NCBI RefSeq assembly: GCF_000284375.1
Contig: NC_017249.1
Coordinates: 7,867,001-7,931,000 of the forward strand
Source: Bradyrhizobium japonicum USDA 6
Lineage (GTDB): Bacteria; Pseudomonadota; Alphaproteobacteria; Rhizobiales; Xanthobacteraceae
Direction of reading: 5' to 3'
Length of the DNA stretch: 64,000 nucleotides
The translations under genes and the position numbers were made by a program. A model generated the notes under the pieces. That model made no database searches. It was given only the letters and a program-made list of their open reading frames with translations, and had not been told where the DNA came from. Shown piece by piece: positions 53,139 to 61,447 of the stretch (the first letter of the stretch is position 1; each line of letters starts with the position of its first letter).

Positions 53139-54173
53139 ATGGACTGCGGAGGTCTAGGTGGTTACAATTATGGGTTGACTCGTCTGGGGGCAGACGGGCG
53201 TACGAACAAGGGGGTAGGCCGTCTGTCGACCATCACCGCGACTGATCTCACGTCCGCGCTGACAGGGAATCCGGAAGCACTCGACGTTCACCTCATGTTG
53301 GTGGAGCGCGACGTCCTCATCGAGGGTCATTCGGTCAAGATCCACTGTCATTGCCTCACAGTGGATGGAAACGGCCGCGTCCAGCCGCACCGGCTGGCGG
53401 AGTTCATGCGGAACGCCGTAGTCGACTATGCGATACCGCGCTCGAAGCTCGCTGCAGCGAAAGCGCGCGACGCCAAGTACAATAGCACCGAGGCGGTCGC
53501 CGAACTCGTCGAGCGCGCCAAGCGGTCGTTCACCGATTTGGCGAAGACCGGAGAGGGCGGCGAGATGCTGCTGTTCTTATTGGCCGAGCGCTTCCTCAAG
53601 CTGCCTCAGATTCTGTGCAAGATGGATCTCAAGACAGACACGCGCCTACACTACCATGGAGCCGATGGGGTGTACGCTGGCGTGATGCCGGAAGGCATCC
53701 CGAAGCTCTACTGGGGTGAATCCAAAATCTACAAGGACGCGGGAGCCGCGATCCGCGACTGCCTCGCCTCACTCGCTCCCTTCCTCATTGAACCAGAACA
53801 CGAGGAAACCGACAGGGAACGCGATCTGGTGCTCCTGAGCGACAAGGCCGACCTCAGTGATGCGACGCTCACCGACGCGCTGAAGAAGTATTTTGACAAG
53901 TCGTCGGTGATGTCCAAGCGGGTCCAATACTGCGGCGTGGCCCTGGTGGGCTTCGACGCGCCGTTCTATCCGAAAGATGACGTAAAGGCGATCGCGGAGG
54001 AGATCGTTGAGGCCTCACGCGCGGAACTGGCCGTTTGGAGCAAAAGGATCGGCGAGCGGCTCAAGTCGGAGAAGCTCGACCAGATGGAAATCGAGCTGTT
54101 TTGCATCCCGCTGCCGTCGGCCGACGGCTTCCGCGCCGCATTTCTCAGAGCGATGGGGATTAAGACGGAATGA
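53139..54173 (+). CDS. hamA: Hachiman antiphage protein HamA (DUF1837 nuclease)
   Basis: 344 residues if the ATG at 53139 is used; the first 25-30 look unconserved and a start nearer 53175 is possible. The DUF1837 core is clear: 'TGEGGEMLLFLLAERFLKLP', 'KMDLKTDTRLHYHGADGVYA' and 'KLYWGESKIYKDAG'. Glu142, Asp176, Glu194 and Lys196 form a PD-(D/E)xK-like nuclease site. HamA with the HamB helicase makes the two-gene Hachiman system, in which HamA degrades DNA when HamB senses damage or phage (established). The reading frame is intact, and its stop overlaps the hamB start (ATGA). The partner gene is broken. Confidence 0.85.
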   Translation: MDCGGLGGYNYGLTRLGADGRTNKGVGRLSTITATDLTSALTGNPEALDVHLMLVERDVLIEGHSVKIHCHCLTVDGNGRVQPHRLAEFMRNAVVDYAIPRSKLAAAKARDAKYNSTEAVAELVERAKRSFTDLAKTGEGGEMLLFLLAERFLKLPQILCKMDLKTDTRLHYHGADGVYAGVMPEGIPKLYWGESKIYKDAGAAIRDCLASLAPFLIEPEHEETDRERDLVLLSDKADLSDATLTDALKKYFDKSSVMSKRVQYCGVALVGFDAPFYPKDDVKAIAEEIVEASRAELAVWSKRIGERLKSEKLDQMEIELFCIPLPSADGFRAAFLRAMGIKTE

Positions 54174-56088
54174 GCCTAGTCGGTCTCCAGTCGTGGCTTC
54201 TTCAGGAAGGAATTCGCGACGATCTCGATGCGATCATTCGACTCACCGTGCGCACCGAACTTGACAACCTAGTGCCCGAACCCGCCGCCCCCTCTGCCGT
54301 GGCGATCGATTGGCCAAGGCTGCTGCTCGCCGGCAGCATATTGGCGCGGTCCGATCAACGGATCGACCAGGAGGCCGCGCTCCGGATCGCAACTGCGGCG
54401 ATCTCTCTGACGGACGATCAAGCACTCAAGGACGCGGGCGCTGTCCTGTTGGGCAAGCTCTCCAATTACCGGGCCATCACGCTAGCCAACGATCGCCACC
54501 TACTGACGGCCGGTCTCGACCGGACGGCTAGGTGTGGCGCTGCGCCTTGAATCCCAGCGGCGCGAGATGGACCGTTCCATCCTGGTGGAATCGAGCGGCG
54601 CTTGGCTGCAGGTGAACGATTTTCAGCAACGCTTCTGGCCAATGCGGGCGGAGGAAGTTGGCTCTCGGCGTCCGCCCCCACTGCCTCCGGGAAGACGTTT
54701 CTCGTCCTTCAGTGGTTGATCGACCAACTAAGCGCGGGTGACACCCGGGTCGCAGTCTACCTCGCCCCTACCCGCGTGTTAGTTTCGGAGATCGAGACCA
54801 CTCTCCAAGGTCTTCTCGGCAAGACCAAGCGCATCGAGGTGTCGTCCCTTCCCCTCCGTGACAAGTACGAAGCGGCGCGCGCTGGAGGCGCGCAAGTAAT
54901 TCTAGTCTCCACGCAGGAGCGGCTGCACCTTCTCGCCAACGTGCTCGGCGACGCGTTCTCAATTGACCTGCTTATCGTGGACGAGGCGCACAAAATCGAG
55001 GACAGCCAACGCGGCGTGATCTTGCAGGACGCCGTAGAGCGGGCTAGCCGTGCGAACTCGAAGCTGAAGGTCGTATTCATCAGCCCCGCGACACAGAACC
55101 CGGAGGCATTGCTAACGGACGCGCCCGACGGTGTGCAGACTGTCGCCGTCGACAGCGACGCTCCCACCGTTCTCCAGAACCTGATCGTCGCGAACCAAAC
55201 CCCACGCAAGCCGAAGCTCTGGAACCTGACCGTCCGACAGCAGGGTTCGACACTTCCAGTCGGAACGCTCCAGCTCGCAAGCACGCCAGCGGGACTTAGG
55301 AAGCGCCTCGCCTTCATCGCCGCAGCGGCGGGCCAGAGAGGCGGAACGCTCGTCTACACGAACGGCGCCGGAGAGTCGGAGGATGTCGCCGATCTGGTTA
55401 GCCAGCTCCTGCCTCAGCCTGGCTCAATCGATCCGGAGCTTGCACAGCTCGCCGACCTCGCCCGGAAGGGCGTACGCCCCAACTTCCGCCTTGCACCGCT
55501 CGTTGAACGCGGGGTCGCGTTCCACTTCGGCAATATGCCATCGACGCGGCATCGTGGCGCTTCGAGAGACTGGCCGCCGAAATGGACCCGAGCCGCGTGA
55601 ATGTGGTGAGCAGATAGGCGCCCGAGTCCTTGAGGTTGGCCGAGATGATCCGCGGGAACATCGAGTGGCACCGTACCACCGGTAGGACCTACAGCCTTCC
55701 GGTGCAGATCCGCAACACGATGGAGCTGGTCGAGCAAGTCGCGCGATTCAAGGCGCCGAAGTATCTGTCCGCCTACATGGATGTCCTGCACATGCATCTC
55801 CGCCAGATCAACCGTGAGGACCTGATTGATCACGGCTTGGACATCGGCACACAACTTGAGTTTGGTACTTCGTCGAGGACCCTCCTCTCACTCATGGAAC
55901 TCGGTCTCTCCCGCATGAGCGCGGTTGCCTTGTACGAGAAGACCGATCTCAGTAAGGAGGAATGCGTGGCGTGGGTCACCGAACGCGAAGGTCAGCTCGA
56001 AGCCATGGATTTCCCGGTCATCATCGTCCGCGAGCTACGCGAGCGGCTTCTGCCGCTCGACGACGTGGACAGCAATTCTACCGCTTGA
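54170..56088 (+). pseudogene. hamB: Hachiman helicase HamB, disrupted by frameshifts, deletion and internal inversion
   Basis: The N-terminal part reads in frame from 54170 to about 54525. A one-base gain there and a one-base loss near 54637 put the intervening conserved 'LRLESQRREMDRSILVESSG' and 'WLQVNDFQQRFW' in another frame and create a TGA at 54548. The helicase core resumes with Walker A 'SAPTASGKTFLVLQ', 'LLIVDEAHKIED' and 'VVFISPATQNPE', up to 'AFHFGNMPS' near 55545. The second RecA-like domain with motifs V and VI is missing. About 75 bases (55548-55625) are inverted: the minus strand reads 'GAYLLTTFTRLGSISAASLS', a HamB segment. The C-terminal part follows at 55630-56088 ('DTM/NTMELVEQVARF'-type region). 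It cannot make a working helicase. Confidence 0.82.
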
Positions 56089-56106
56089 TTGGAATGGAGG
56101 TTTCAC

Positions 56107-56403
56107 ATGCCCGCGAAGCCGATCGACCTCGGCCCACTGCACTTCGCCAAAAGAGGTGACGCCGTTGCTTATTTGAATGACATGCTTCACCGGTACGACG
56201 TGGGCGATCGGGTTGGCGCCAATGACACAGTGATTCTACGAGCGGCACTGGAGCACCATCCCGATGCCGAGGCCAAGAAGGGATGCGGAATTACCCACTT
56301 TAACGTCCGAACTGCTGACTTCGGTACGAAATGCTTCTGGTTGAACCGTACTGACGGAACGACCGAAAAGTTTTCTCATAGGGCCTGTATCTACGGTACC
56401 TAG
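56107..56403 (+). CDS. DUF3223 domain protein next to the Hachiman locus
   Basis: 98 residues from ATG 56107, with GGAGG six bases upstream. 'HFAKRGDAVAYLNDMLHRYD', 'ALEHHPDAEAKKGCGITHF' and 'CFWLNRTDGTTEKFSHRACI' fit DUF3223, related to the plant DCL family, of unknown function in bacteria. It begins 18 bases after the hamB stop and could be co-transcribed. The frame is intact while its neighbour is decayed. It ends abruptly after the domain. Confidence 0.7.
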   Translation: MPAKPIDLGPLHFAKRGDAVAYLNDMLHRYDVGDRVGANDTVILRAALEHHPDAEAKKGCGITHFNVRTADFGTKCFWLNRTDGTTEKFSHRACIYGT

Positions 56404-56799
56404 CTAAGCAATTCGCCGAGCTCGGTTGCATAGCGGTGCGCAGTTCTCGGCCTGGTCGGGCAAGATTTTCGCAGGTTCAAATTGCGGAGGCGCAACCACC
56501 GATACCGACATTCGGTTCAAGTTGCGATCTGATGGCTTAAGACCACGGCGTCCCGAACGCAGTGAGCATCTTCTAAGTTATTGATCTTTCTTGGTGTGGT
56601 GATCGTCCTCGTCCCGTTTTGTTCACGGTCGTTTCACCCAATTCGTTGCGATTTCATTGCTGCCTTTCGCAACGAGAACGGCGCTCGCTGAAACATCGAG
56701 CGTGCGTGTGGCAACGCAACGAGTAGGTTGCCGGCCGCTATTTCGCAGAGGGTCGACTTCCCGCGAGATCTCCAGGAGCGCCAGCAAGTACACTGATAG
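56404..56799. other. Non-coding or degraded stretch in the island
   Basis: About 400 bases with AT-richer sequence and no supported gene. Short frames on both strands lack conserved features. Confidence 0.5.
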
Positions 56800-57110
56800 G
56801 GCGTTGCCGCTGCTCGACGGCATGAAGGCGCCCGAGAAAATTGTCGAAACGCGCCGCGGGAGATACTCAAGCCAATTTCGCCTAAACCGGAGACACCGGC
56901 GCCAGATCCAGACGAAGACGATATTGAGGATGATCTCGACGAAATCGATGAGGCGTCGCGGCAGGATCCGAAGTTGCCGCACTTTATTCACAATTCACAC
57001 GGGGATGCAGATCCGCGGCCGCTCAAGGCATGGCTAATCAAACGGCTGATGCCAGCGGTGGGGCATGGCTTGCTGTCGGGTCAGTGGGGCGCCGGCAAAA
57101 CATGGTGCAC
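56800..57110 (+). pseudogene. Fragment of a phage/plasmid-type AAA (RepA-like) ATPase
   Basis: An open frame without a start codon encodes an acidic linker ('PDPDEDDIEDDLDEIDEASR') and then 'PLKAWLIKRLMPAVGHGLLS' followed by a Walker A 'GQWGAGKT', where homology stops. This resembles the beginning of AAA_25-type ATPases on mobile elements. The rest is missing, replaced by an inverted IS5-type transposase remnant. Confidence 0.5.
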
Positions 57111-57111
57111 C

Positions 57112-57345
57112 ATCTTGGTGCACGGTGAGCGAAGCAGATCGGGTTGGCGGGACGTTGGCCCATGCGCCGTTCTTCGTGGCGAGCTCCTTAATCCAGTCGG
57201 CGTCGTAGCCACGTCAGAAAGCTGCATCGATCCGCGCTTCAGACAAGATAGTCGCTTTCTGGCAAGCCGATTCTCGTGAGCCTCGTCGGGCGTCAGCGCC
57301 AGCCGGACCGGCAGGCCGTTGGCATCCACGAGTGCATGAATCTCA
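57112..57345 (-). pseudogene. IS5-family transposase fragment
   Basis: On the minus strand 'SEIHALVDANGLPVRLALTP' and 'EAHENRLARKRLSCLK' match IS5/IS1031-group DDE transposases. A frameshift follows: the expected 'GYDADWIKELATKNGAWANV' is in the next frame. Neither the N-terminal DDE part nor the C-terminus is present. Confidence 0.7.
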
Positions 57346-57352
57346 CTGCGAG

Positions 57353-57493
57353 GAGGTGGAGGCGGCCGGCTTCGTACTGGACGCGGAAAGCACAATGCTC
57401 GCGAACAAGGACGATCCGCACTCGATGAAGGTGTTCGATCCCTCGATCAAGGGCGAGACCGATCGCTTCGCCTATCAGTTCGTGAAGCCATGA
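57353..57493 (+). pseudogene. C-terminal fragment of a predicted SAM-dependent methyltransferase (COG4798-like)
   Basis: A 46-codon frame with no start ends 'KVFDPSIKGETDRFAYQFVK' after 'EVEAAGFVLDAESTMLANKD'. This is the typical C-terminus of exported predicted methyltransferases of COG4798. The body of the gene has been lost at the IS5 junction. It marks the right edge of the island scar. Confidence 0.55.
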
Positions 57494-57526
57494 CAGGTCC
57501 GGGATGTAGGATGGACGGAACTTCCT

Positions 57527-58723
57527 CTAATCGAGCGGCACATCAAGTTGGATTGTTGTGCCCTTTGGCTCGTTTGATGAGACCGCGATGCGTCCATTGA
57601 GTTGGGCAAGCAGGCTCTTGATCACCTTGAAGCCCAGGCTCGCTCGCGGCTGGTCCATATCGAAATCCGCCGGCAGTCCCACGCCCTGATCCGCTACCAC
57701 GACATGCAAATCGGCTCCGCGCCCCGCGCCCGCCACCTGGATTTCGCCGGACTTGTCGGAGTAGGCGTGCTTCGCCGCGTTCGTGACAAGCTCATTGATC
57801 AGGAGGCCAAGCGGAATTGCCTTGTCCGCCGGAATCATCAGGTGGTCGAACTTACAGTCAATCTTGTAGGCGAGCGTTTCTTGCAGCTTCCTGCAAAGCT
57901 CGCCCGCGAAGTCCGCAATATCGACAAACCCGATCCTGGTGCTGCGCCACAGGTGGTCGTGAACCTGGGCGATCGTCGTGATGCGGGAAGCGGCGTCCTT
58001 GAGCGCGTTTTGAACTTCCTCGGACTGTGCGCTGCGGGACTGGACGCGGAGCAGGCCTACCACCGACGCCAGGCTGTTCTTGACACGGTGGCTCATCTCT
58101 CGAGTCAACATGGCTTGGTGCTCGAGGGCTTTTTGGAGCTCGGCGTCGGCATGCTGCCGCTCAATGGCGATGCCGAGCAGGCCCGCAAAGCCGGCAAGGA
58201 AATCAGCATCCGCGAGATCGAACTGACCCGAGTCAGCGCTGTCGACTTCCAGAACACCAAACGGTAGATGACCTTCGCCGCCCCGCGCGATGAGAACGTT
58301 GATGGCGCGCTTGATGCCGTGCTCCGACAGTAGTTTCGGCGTTCGAAAGCGGGTTTCTTCCTGCAGGTGGTTGGAAATGACGATTTGGCCGGTATGGAAC
58401 GCGTAGCCGGCGGGAGACTCCAGATCGACGCCCAGGGATATCTGGCCGATCGTCTCCGGCGCCCATCCGACGCCTGCGCTCACCAGCAACCGTTTTTCCT
58501 CCGGCATGTACTCCAGGACCTTGGCAAAAGGTGTTTCGAGACCCTGGGCACAGAGCTGCGTCGCTCGTTGGAGTATCTGGCCGATGTCGCGGGTCTGCAG
58601 CGCGGTTCGGCCGAACTCGCCCAGCAAGGACTGTTGCCTCAACCGGTACGGAAGTTCCTGTCTGGTTGCCCCGGTCGATGCGACGGGAGACGTCACGGAT
58701 TCTGTCCCCGTGAGGGTTGGCAT
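57527..58723 (-). CDS. GAF-domain sensor histidine kinase, HWE/HisKA_2 type
   Basis: 398 residues from ATG 58723 (AAGGGACGAG upstream); an ATG at 58771 would add 16. A GAF domain spans about residues 30-190. The dimerisation box 'TREMSHRVKNSLASVVGLLR' has the phospho-His at about residue 212. The HATPase has 'PLGLLINELVTNAAKHAY' and 'VVVADQGVGLPADFD', typical of HisKA_2/HWE kinases that often signal to single-domain receivers. No membrane segments, so it is cytosolic. It is divergent from a receiver gene that is its likely partner. Confidence 0.88.
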   Translation of the reverse strand: MPTLTGTESVTSPVASTGATRQELPYRLRQQSLLGEFGRTALQTRDIGQILQRATQLCAQGLETPFAKVLEYMPEEKRLLVSAGVGWAPETIGQISLGVDLESPAGYAFHTGQIVISNHLQEETRFRTPKLLSEHGIKRAINVLIARGGEGHLPFGVLEVDSADSGQFDLADADFLAGFAGLLGIAIERQHADAELQKALEHQAMLTREMSHRVKNSLASVVGLLRVQSRSAQSEEVQNALKDAASRITTIAQVHDHLWRSTRIGFVDIADFAGELCRKLQETLAYKIDCKFDHLMIPADKAIPLGLLINELVTNAAKHAYSDKSGEIQVAGAGRGADLHVVVADQGVGLPADFDMDQPRASLGFKVIKSLLAQLNGRIAVSSNEPKGTTIQLDVPLD

Positions 58724-58926
58724 GAACTCGTCCCTTCGAACCCTGGCTGGCCCGCCTTCGGCTTGTAGCATGATAAGTTACGCGCCTAACCTCTTTCCTA
58801 GCGTCTAGTGCTTGGCGCGGCCTTGCTGGAAAATACCCTAGTAGGATCTCAATTATGGAACTTACTGTTCCACCACGTCTTACCGTGCCGCGCGACTGCG
58901 ACGAGGCAGCCAGGGGGAGATTGGCT

Positions 58927-59326
58927 TTGACCGATGCGGTTAAGATTCTGGTCGTCGAGGACGACCAGCTTATTCGGGCTATGGTCGAAGAAGCTCTTTC
59001 AGACGGCGGCTTTGCGTCCACCCTGACGGCGTCTGGCGAGGAAGCCATTACTCTTTTGCAGGCAGGACGACGAATCCAAATTCCGGGCGGTCGTGACCGA
59101 CATCAACCTGCTGGGAAAGCTCGATGGATGGAAGGTCGGTCGCTCTGCCCGGGAGATCGATCCGACGATGCCCATCATCTACATGACCGGCACTCACGGG
59201 GAGGAATGGGCGTCCGAGGGCGTCCCAAACAGCCTACTGCTTGCAAAGCCCTTTGCCCCTGCTCAGATCGTAACCGCGATATCGCAGCTTCTTAACGCGG
59301 CCCCGCCGATCCCACCCGCAGACTAG
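58927..59326 (+). pseudogene. Single-domain response regulator, frameshifted
   Basis: A TTG at 58927 behind GGGGGAGA starts 'KILVVEDDQLIRAMVEEALS'. After 'EEAITLLQAG' (about 59065) the frame shifts by one base and the remainder reads from the next frame: 'VVTDINLLGKLDGW', with the phospho-Asp, then 'IIYMTGTHGEEWASEGVPNS' and 'LLLAKPFAPAQIV'. Together they make one complete receiver of about 132 residues. Either a recent mutation or a sequencing error. Its divergent neighbour is an HWE-type kinase. Confidence 0.72.
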
Positions 59327-59764
59327 CGAGCCGGTCTCATGGGCGAGAAAGCTGAAGAACCAATCAAGCCTCGCTGGGCTAGTTCGACTAGGCTATCGAG
59401 GCCGAGCGGGCCGCATTGGAGGGCGCTCGTAAGCAACGCCCGTTGGGAGAAGCAGAAGCACAAGCTGAACTTCGCCGCGCGCCGGGCCCCAAAAAACATA
59501 GTTCACGCCGCCGCCGTTGCGCATCGCCATCAATGGCGCGGCGCAGGCCAACGTGCACCAGATCGAGTCCAAGGCGGCCTGAGCGAACGCGTATAACGGC
59601 CCGGCGTTTCAGGCACTACCCCCACTCGTCATCGAATGGGGGAAACGATGAACCCGCCCGGCGGAAGGCCGCAGCGCCGCTTTTCTACGGCGCGCGCACA
59701 AACCACCTGAAGGGACGGCTCGAAATCCGTCTACCCGGCAGGTGCACGCTGCCGCTGAGCGGCA
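59327..59764. other. Intergenic region without a supported gene
   Basis: About 440 bases between the response-regulator remnant and the hybrid kinase stop. Open frames here have no conserved features. A short stem (CCCCCACTCGTCATCGAATGGGGG, 59621-59644) is the only visible structure. Confidence 0.45.
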
Positions 59765-61447
59765 TTAGAAGCCATCCCTTCCATTCGGCAGGAGGTGCGC
59801 GATCTCCGTCGCAAGTTGAGCTTGCGTGTAAGGTTTCGCGAGACGTGCGACGTCTACCACTTCGCTTCCTTCCAGTTCAGCGAACCCCGTCGCAAGCAAG
59901 ATCGGAAGTCGAGGATATTGGCGGCGCACTTCTCGGGCCAATTCGATTCCTGTCATTCCTGGCATCGCGTGGTCGGTTATTAAAAGATCAGCAGCTAAGC
60001 CACTTTCAAGAAGCCGCAACGCCTCAATGGCGGAATGCGCTTCAATCACCTGATGTCCCAGGTCTTCCAGCAGATCGACAGTACTGCCGGCGATCAGAAG
60101 ATCGTCGTCTACAAAAAGAATCTTCGCTGGCGCCGAGGCTTGGGTAACGATGTTCGGCGCGCGTCCGGAAGGCGGCGACGTTTCACTGGCAACGGGAAGC
60201 CAAAGTCTGGCGGTTGTCCCGCTTGAGGGGGTGCTTTCGAGCCGCAGGGCACCTCCGGATTGTTGCGCCAGGCCGAACACCATGGACAAACCCAAACCCG
60301 TGCCCTTGCCGACTCCCTTCGTTGAGAAGAAAGGTTCTACGGCCCGGGCCAGCGTTTGTGCGTCCATTCCTTCTCCAGTATCTCGCACCGAGAGCACCAC
60401 GTATCGGCCTGGTTGGACACCAAGCTGATCGTCGATGTCGACAATTTGCTCGGACAGCCCGATCGTGAGGACGCCGCCAGTAATCATAGCGTCCCGGGCA
60501 TTCACGGCGAGATTGAGCAGAGCCATTTCGAGCTGGTTCGGGTCGACGTCGACGACCGGCATATTGTCTTCGGCGTGAAGCTCGATCCGAACCATCGGAC
60601 CCACCGAACGATCTATGAGGCCTATCATGTCTTCCACAAGACTTCGGACGTCTGTAGCTTGCGCCTTCAGTTCCTGCTTGCGCGCAAAAGCGAGTAGCCT
60701 TTGTGTTAGAGTGGCGCCACGGCGGGCGCCCTCCATGGCGCCATCCAGGAGCCTGTGAAGTCGAGCATCTTCACCTAGTTTTTTCGAAAGCAGGTCGAGG
60801 TTGCCGATGACAGCCATAAGCAGGTTATTGAAATCGTGCGCGACCCCGCCGACAAGTTGGCCCAACGCCTCGATTTTCTGTGCCTGCAGCAACGCTGCCT
60901 GGGCCCGCTCGCGACCCGCAATTTCTTCCCGGAGTTGACTGTTCGCCCGCTCAAGGTCAGCCGTTCTCTCCGCAACCAAACGCTCCAGTTCGGCAGAGGC
61001 GCCGCGCTGCGCCTCAAGGTACGCACGAGTTTGATACTGTCGTCTTCGAGCGCGCTCTGCGGAAAGTACCGTGGCCTGAAGCGTGATGGCCTGCAAGGGG
61101 CGCTCGAGAAAGCCCACGTTACGCAGGCGAATGACCAACTCCCGCCTGAACGCGGCAAACTTGCCACCTTCATTGCGGTTGGTCAGTACGACAAAGGGTT
61201 GATCGGACCACGGTGGCTGACGGCCCACCCAGTCCTCCAGAACGCGGGCATTATTGCCGTAGAGCGCCTCCTCCGCCACAACCACGACTTCGATGACCCA
61301 CTCGAGATTCTCTATCACTTCCTGAAGCGTGTTGCAGACCACGGGACGTAAGCCTGCCCTTTCGATCAACTTGGCAACAGTTGCCGCGTCCCGTCCAATG
61401 GGCATCAGGACCAAAACCACGCCTTTTGGCGTTTCAGGCCGGACCAT
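59765..61447 (-). CDS. Hybrid sensor histidine kinase with C-terminal receiver
   Basis: 560 residues. An N-terminal receiver-like domain (1-120) seems to lack a phospho-Asp and may be a pseudo-receiver. A coiled coil (130-190) leads to HisKA with His204 in 'LVGGVAHDFNNLLMAV', a HATPase with 'NLAVNARDAM' and 'GKGTGLGLSMVFGLAQQSGG', then a full receiver (about 435-555) with 'LFVDDDLLIAG' and 'DLLITDHAMPGMTG'. There are no membrane helices. Its start overlaps the end of the KaiC-like gene by 14 bases, so translation is probably coupled. Confidence 0.9.
   Translation of the reverse strand: MVRPETPKGVVLVLMPIGRDAATVAKLIERAGLRPVVCNTLQEVIENLEWVIEVVVVAEEALYGNNARVLEDWVGRQPPWSDQPFVVLTNRNEGGKFAAFRRELVIRLRNVGFLERPLQAITLQATVLSAERARRRQYQTRAYLEAQRGASAELERLVAERTADLERANSQLREEIAGRERAQAALLQAQKIEALGQLVGGVAHDFNNLLMAVIGNLDLLSKKLGEDARLHRLLDGAMEGARRGATLTQRLLAFARKQELKAQATDVRSLVEDMIGLIDRSVGPMVRIELHAEDNMPVVDVDPNQLEMALLNLAVNARDAMITGGVLTIGLSEQIVDIDDQLGVQPGRYVVLSVRDTGEGMDAQTLARAVEPFFSTKGVGKGTGLGLSMVFGLAQQSGGALRLESTPSSGTTARLWLPVASETSPPSGRAPNIVTQASAPAKILFVDDDLLIAGSTVDLLEDLGHQVIEAHSAIEALRLLESGLAADLLITDHAMPGMTGIELAREVRRQYPRLPILLATGFAELEGSEVVDVARLAKPYTQAQLATEIAHLLPNGRDGF

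Larger units (their letters stand above)
52842..57500. other. Accessory region (decayed genomic island) 3' of tRNA-Val
   Basis: From the tRNA 3' end to about 57.5 kb the DNA has visibly lower GC and less strict codon bias than the flanks. It carries a Hachiman defence locus, a DUF3223 gene and fragments of an AAA ATPase, an IS5 transposase and a methyltransferase. No integrase gene or duplicate of the tRNA end is visible in the window, so boundaries are inferred. Bases 52842-53138 themselves hold no gene I can support. Confidence 0.5.

Noticed and set aside
56634..56870. Minus-strand frame containing 'GKSTLCEIAAGNLLVAL', suggestive of a P-loop
   Set aside because: The glycine-rich part before GKST is absent and the rest has no ATPase features. 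It overlaps degraded island DNA, so the resemblance is probably chance.
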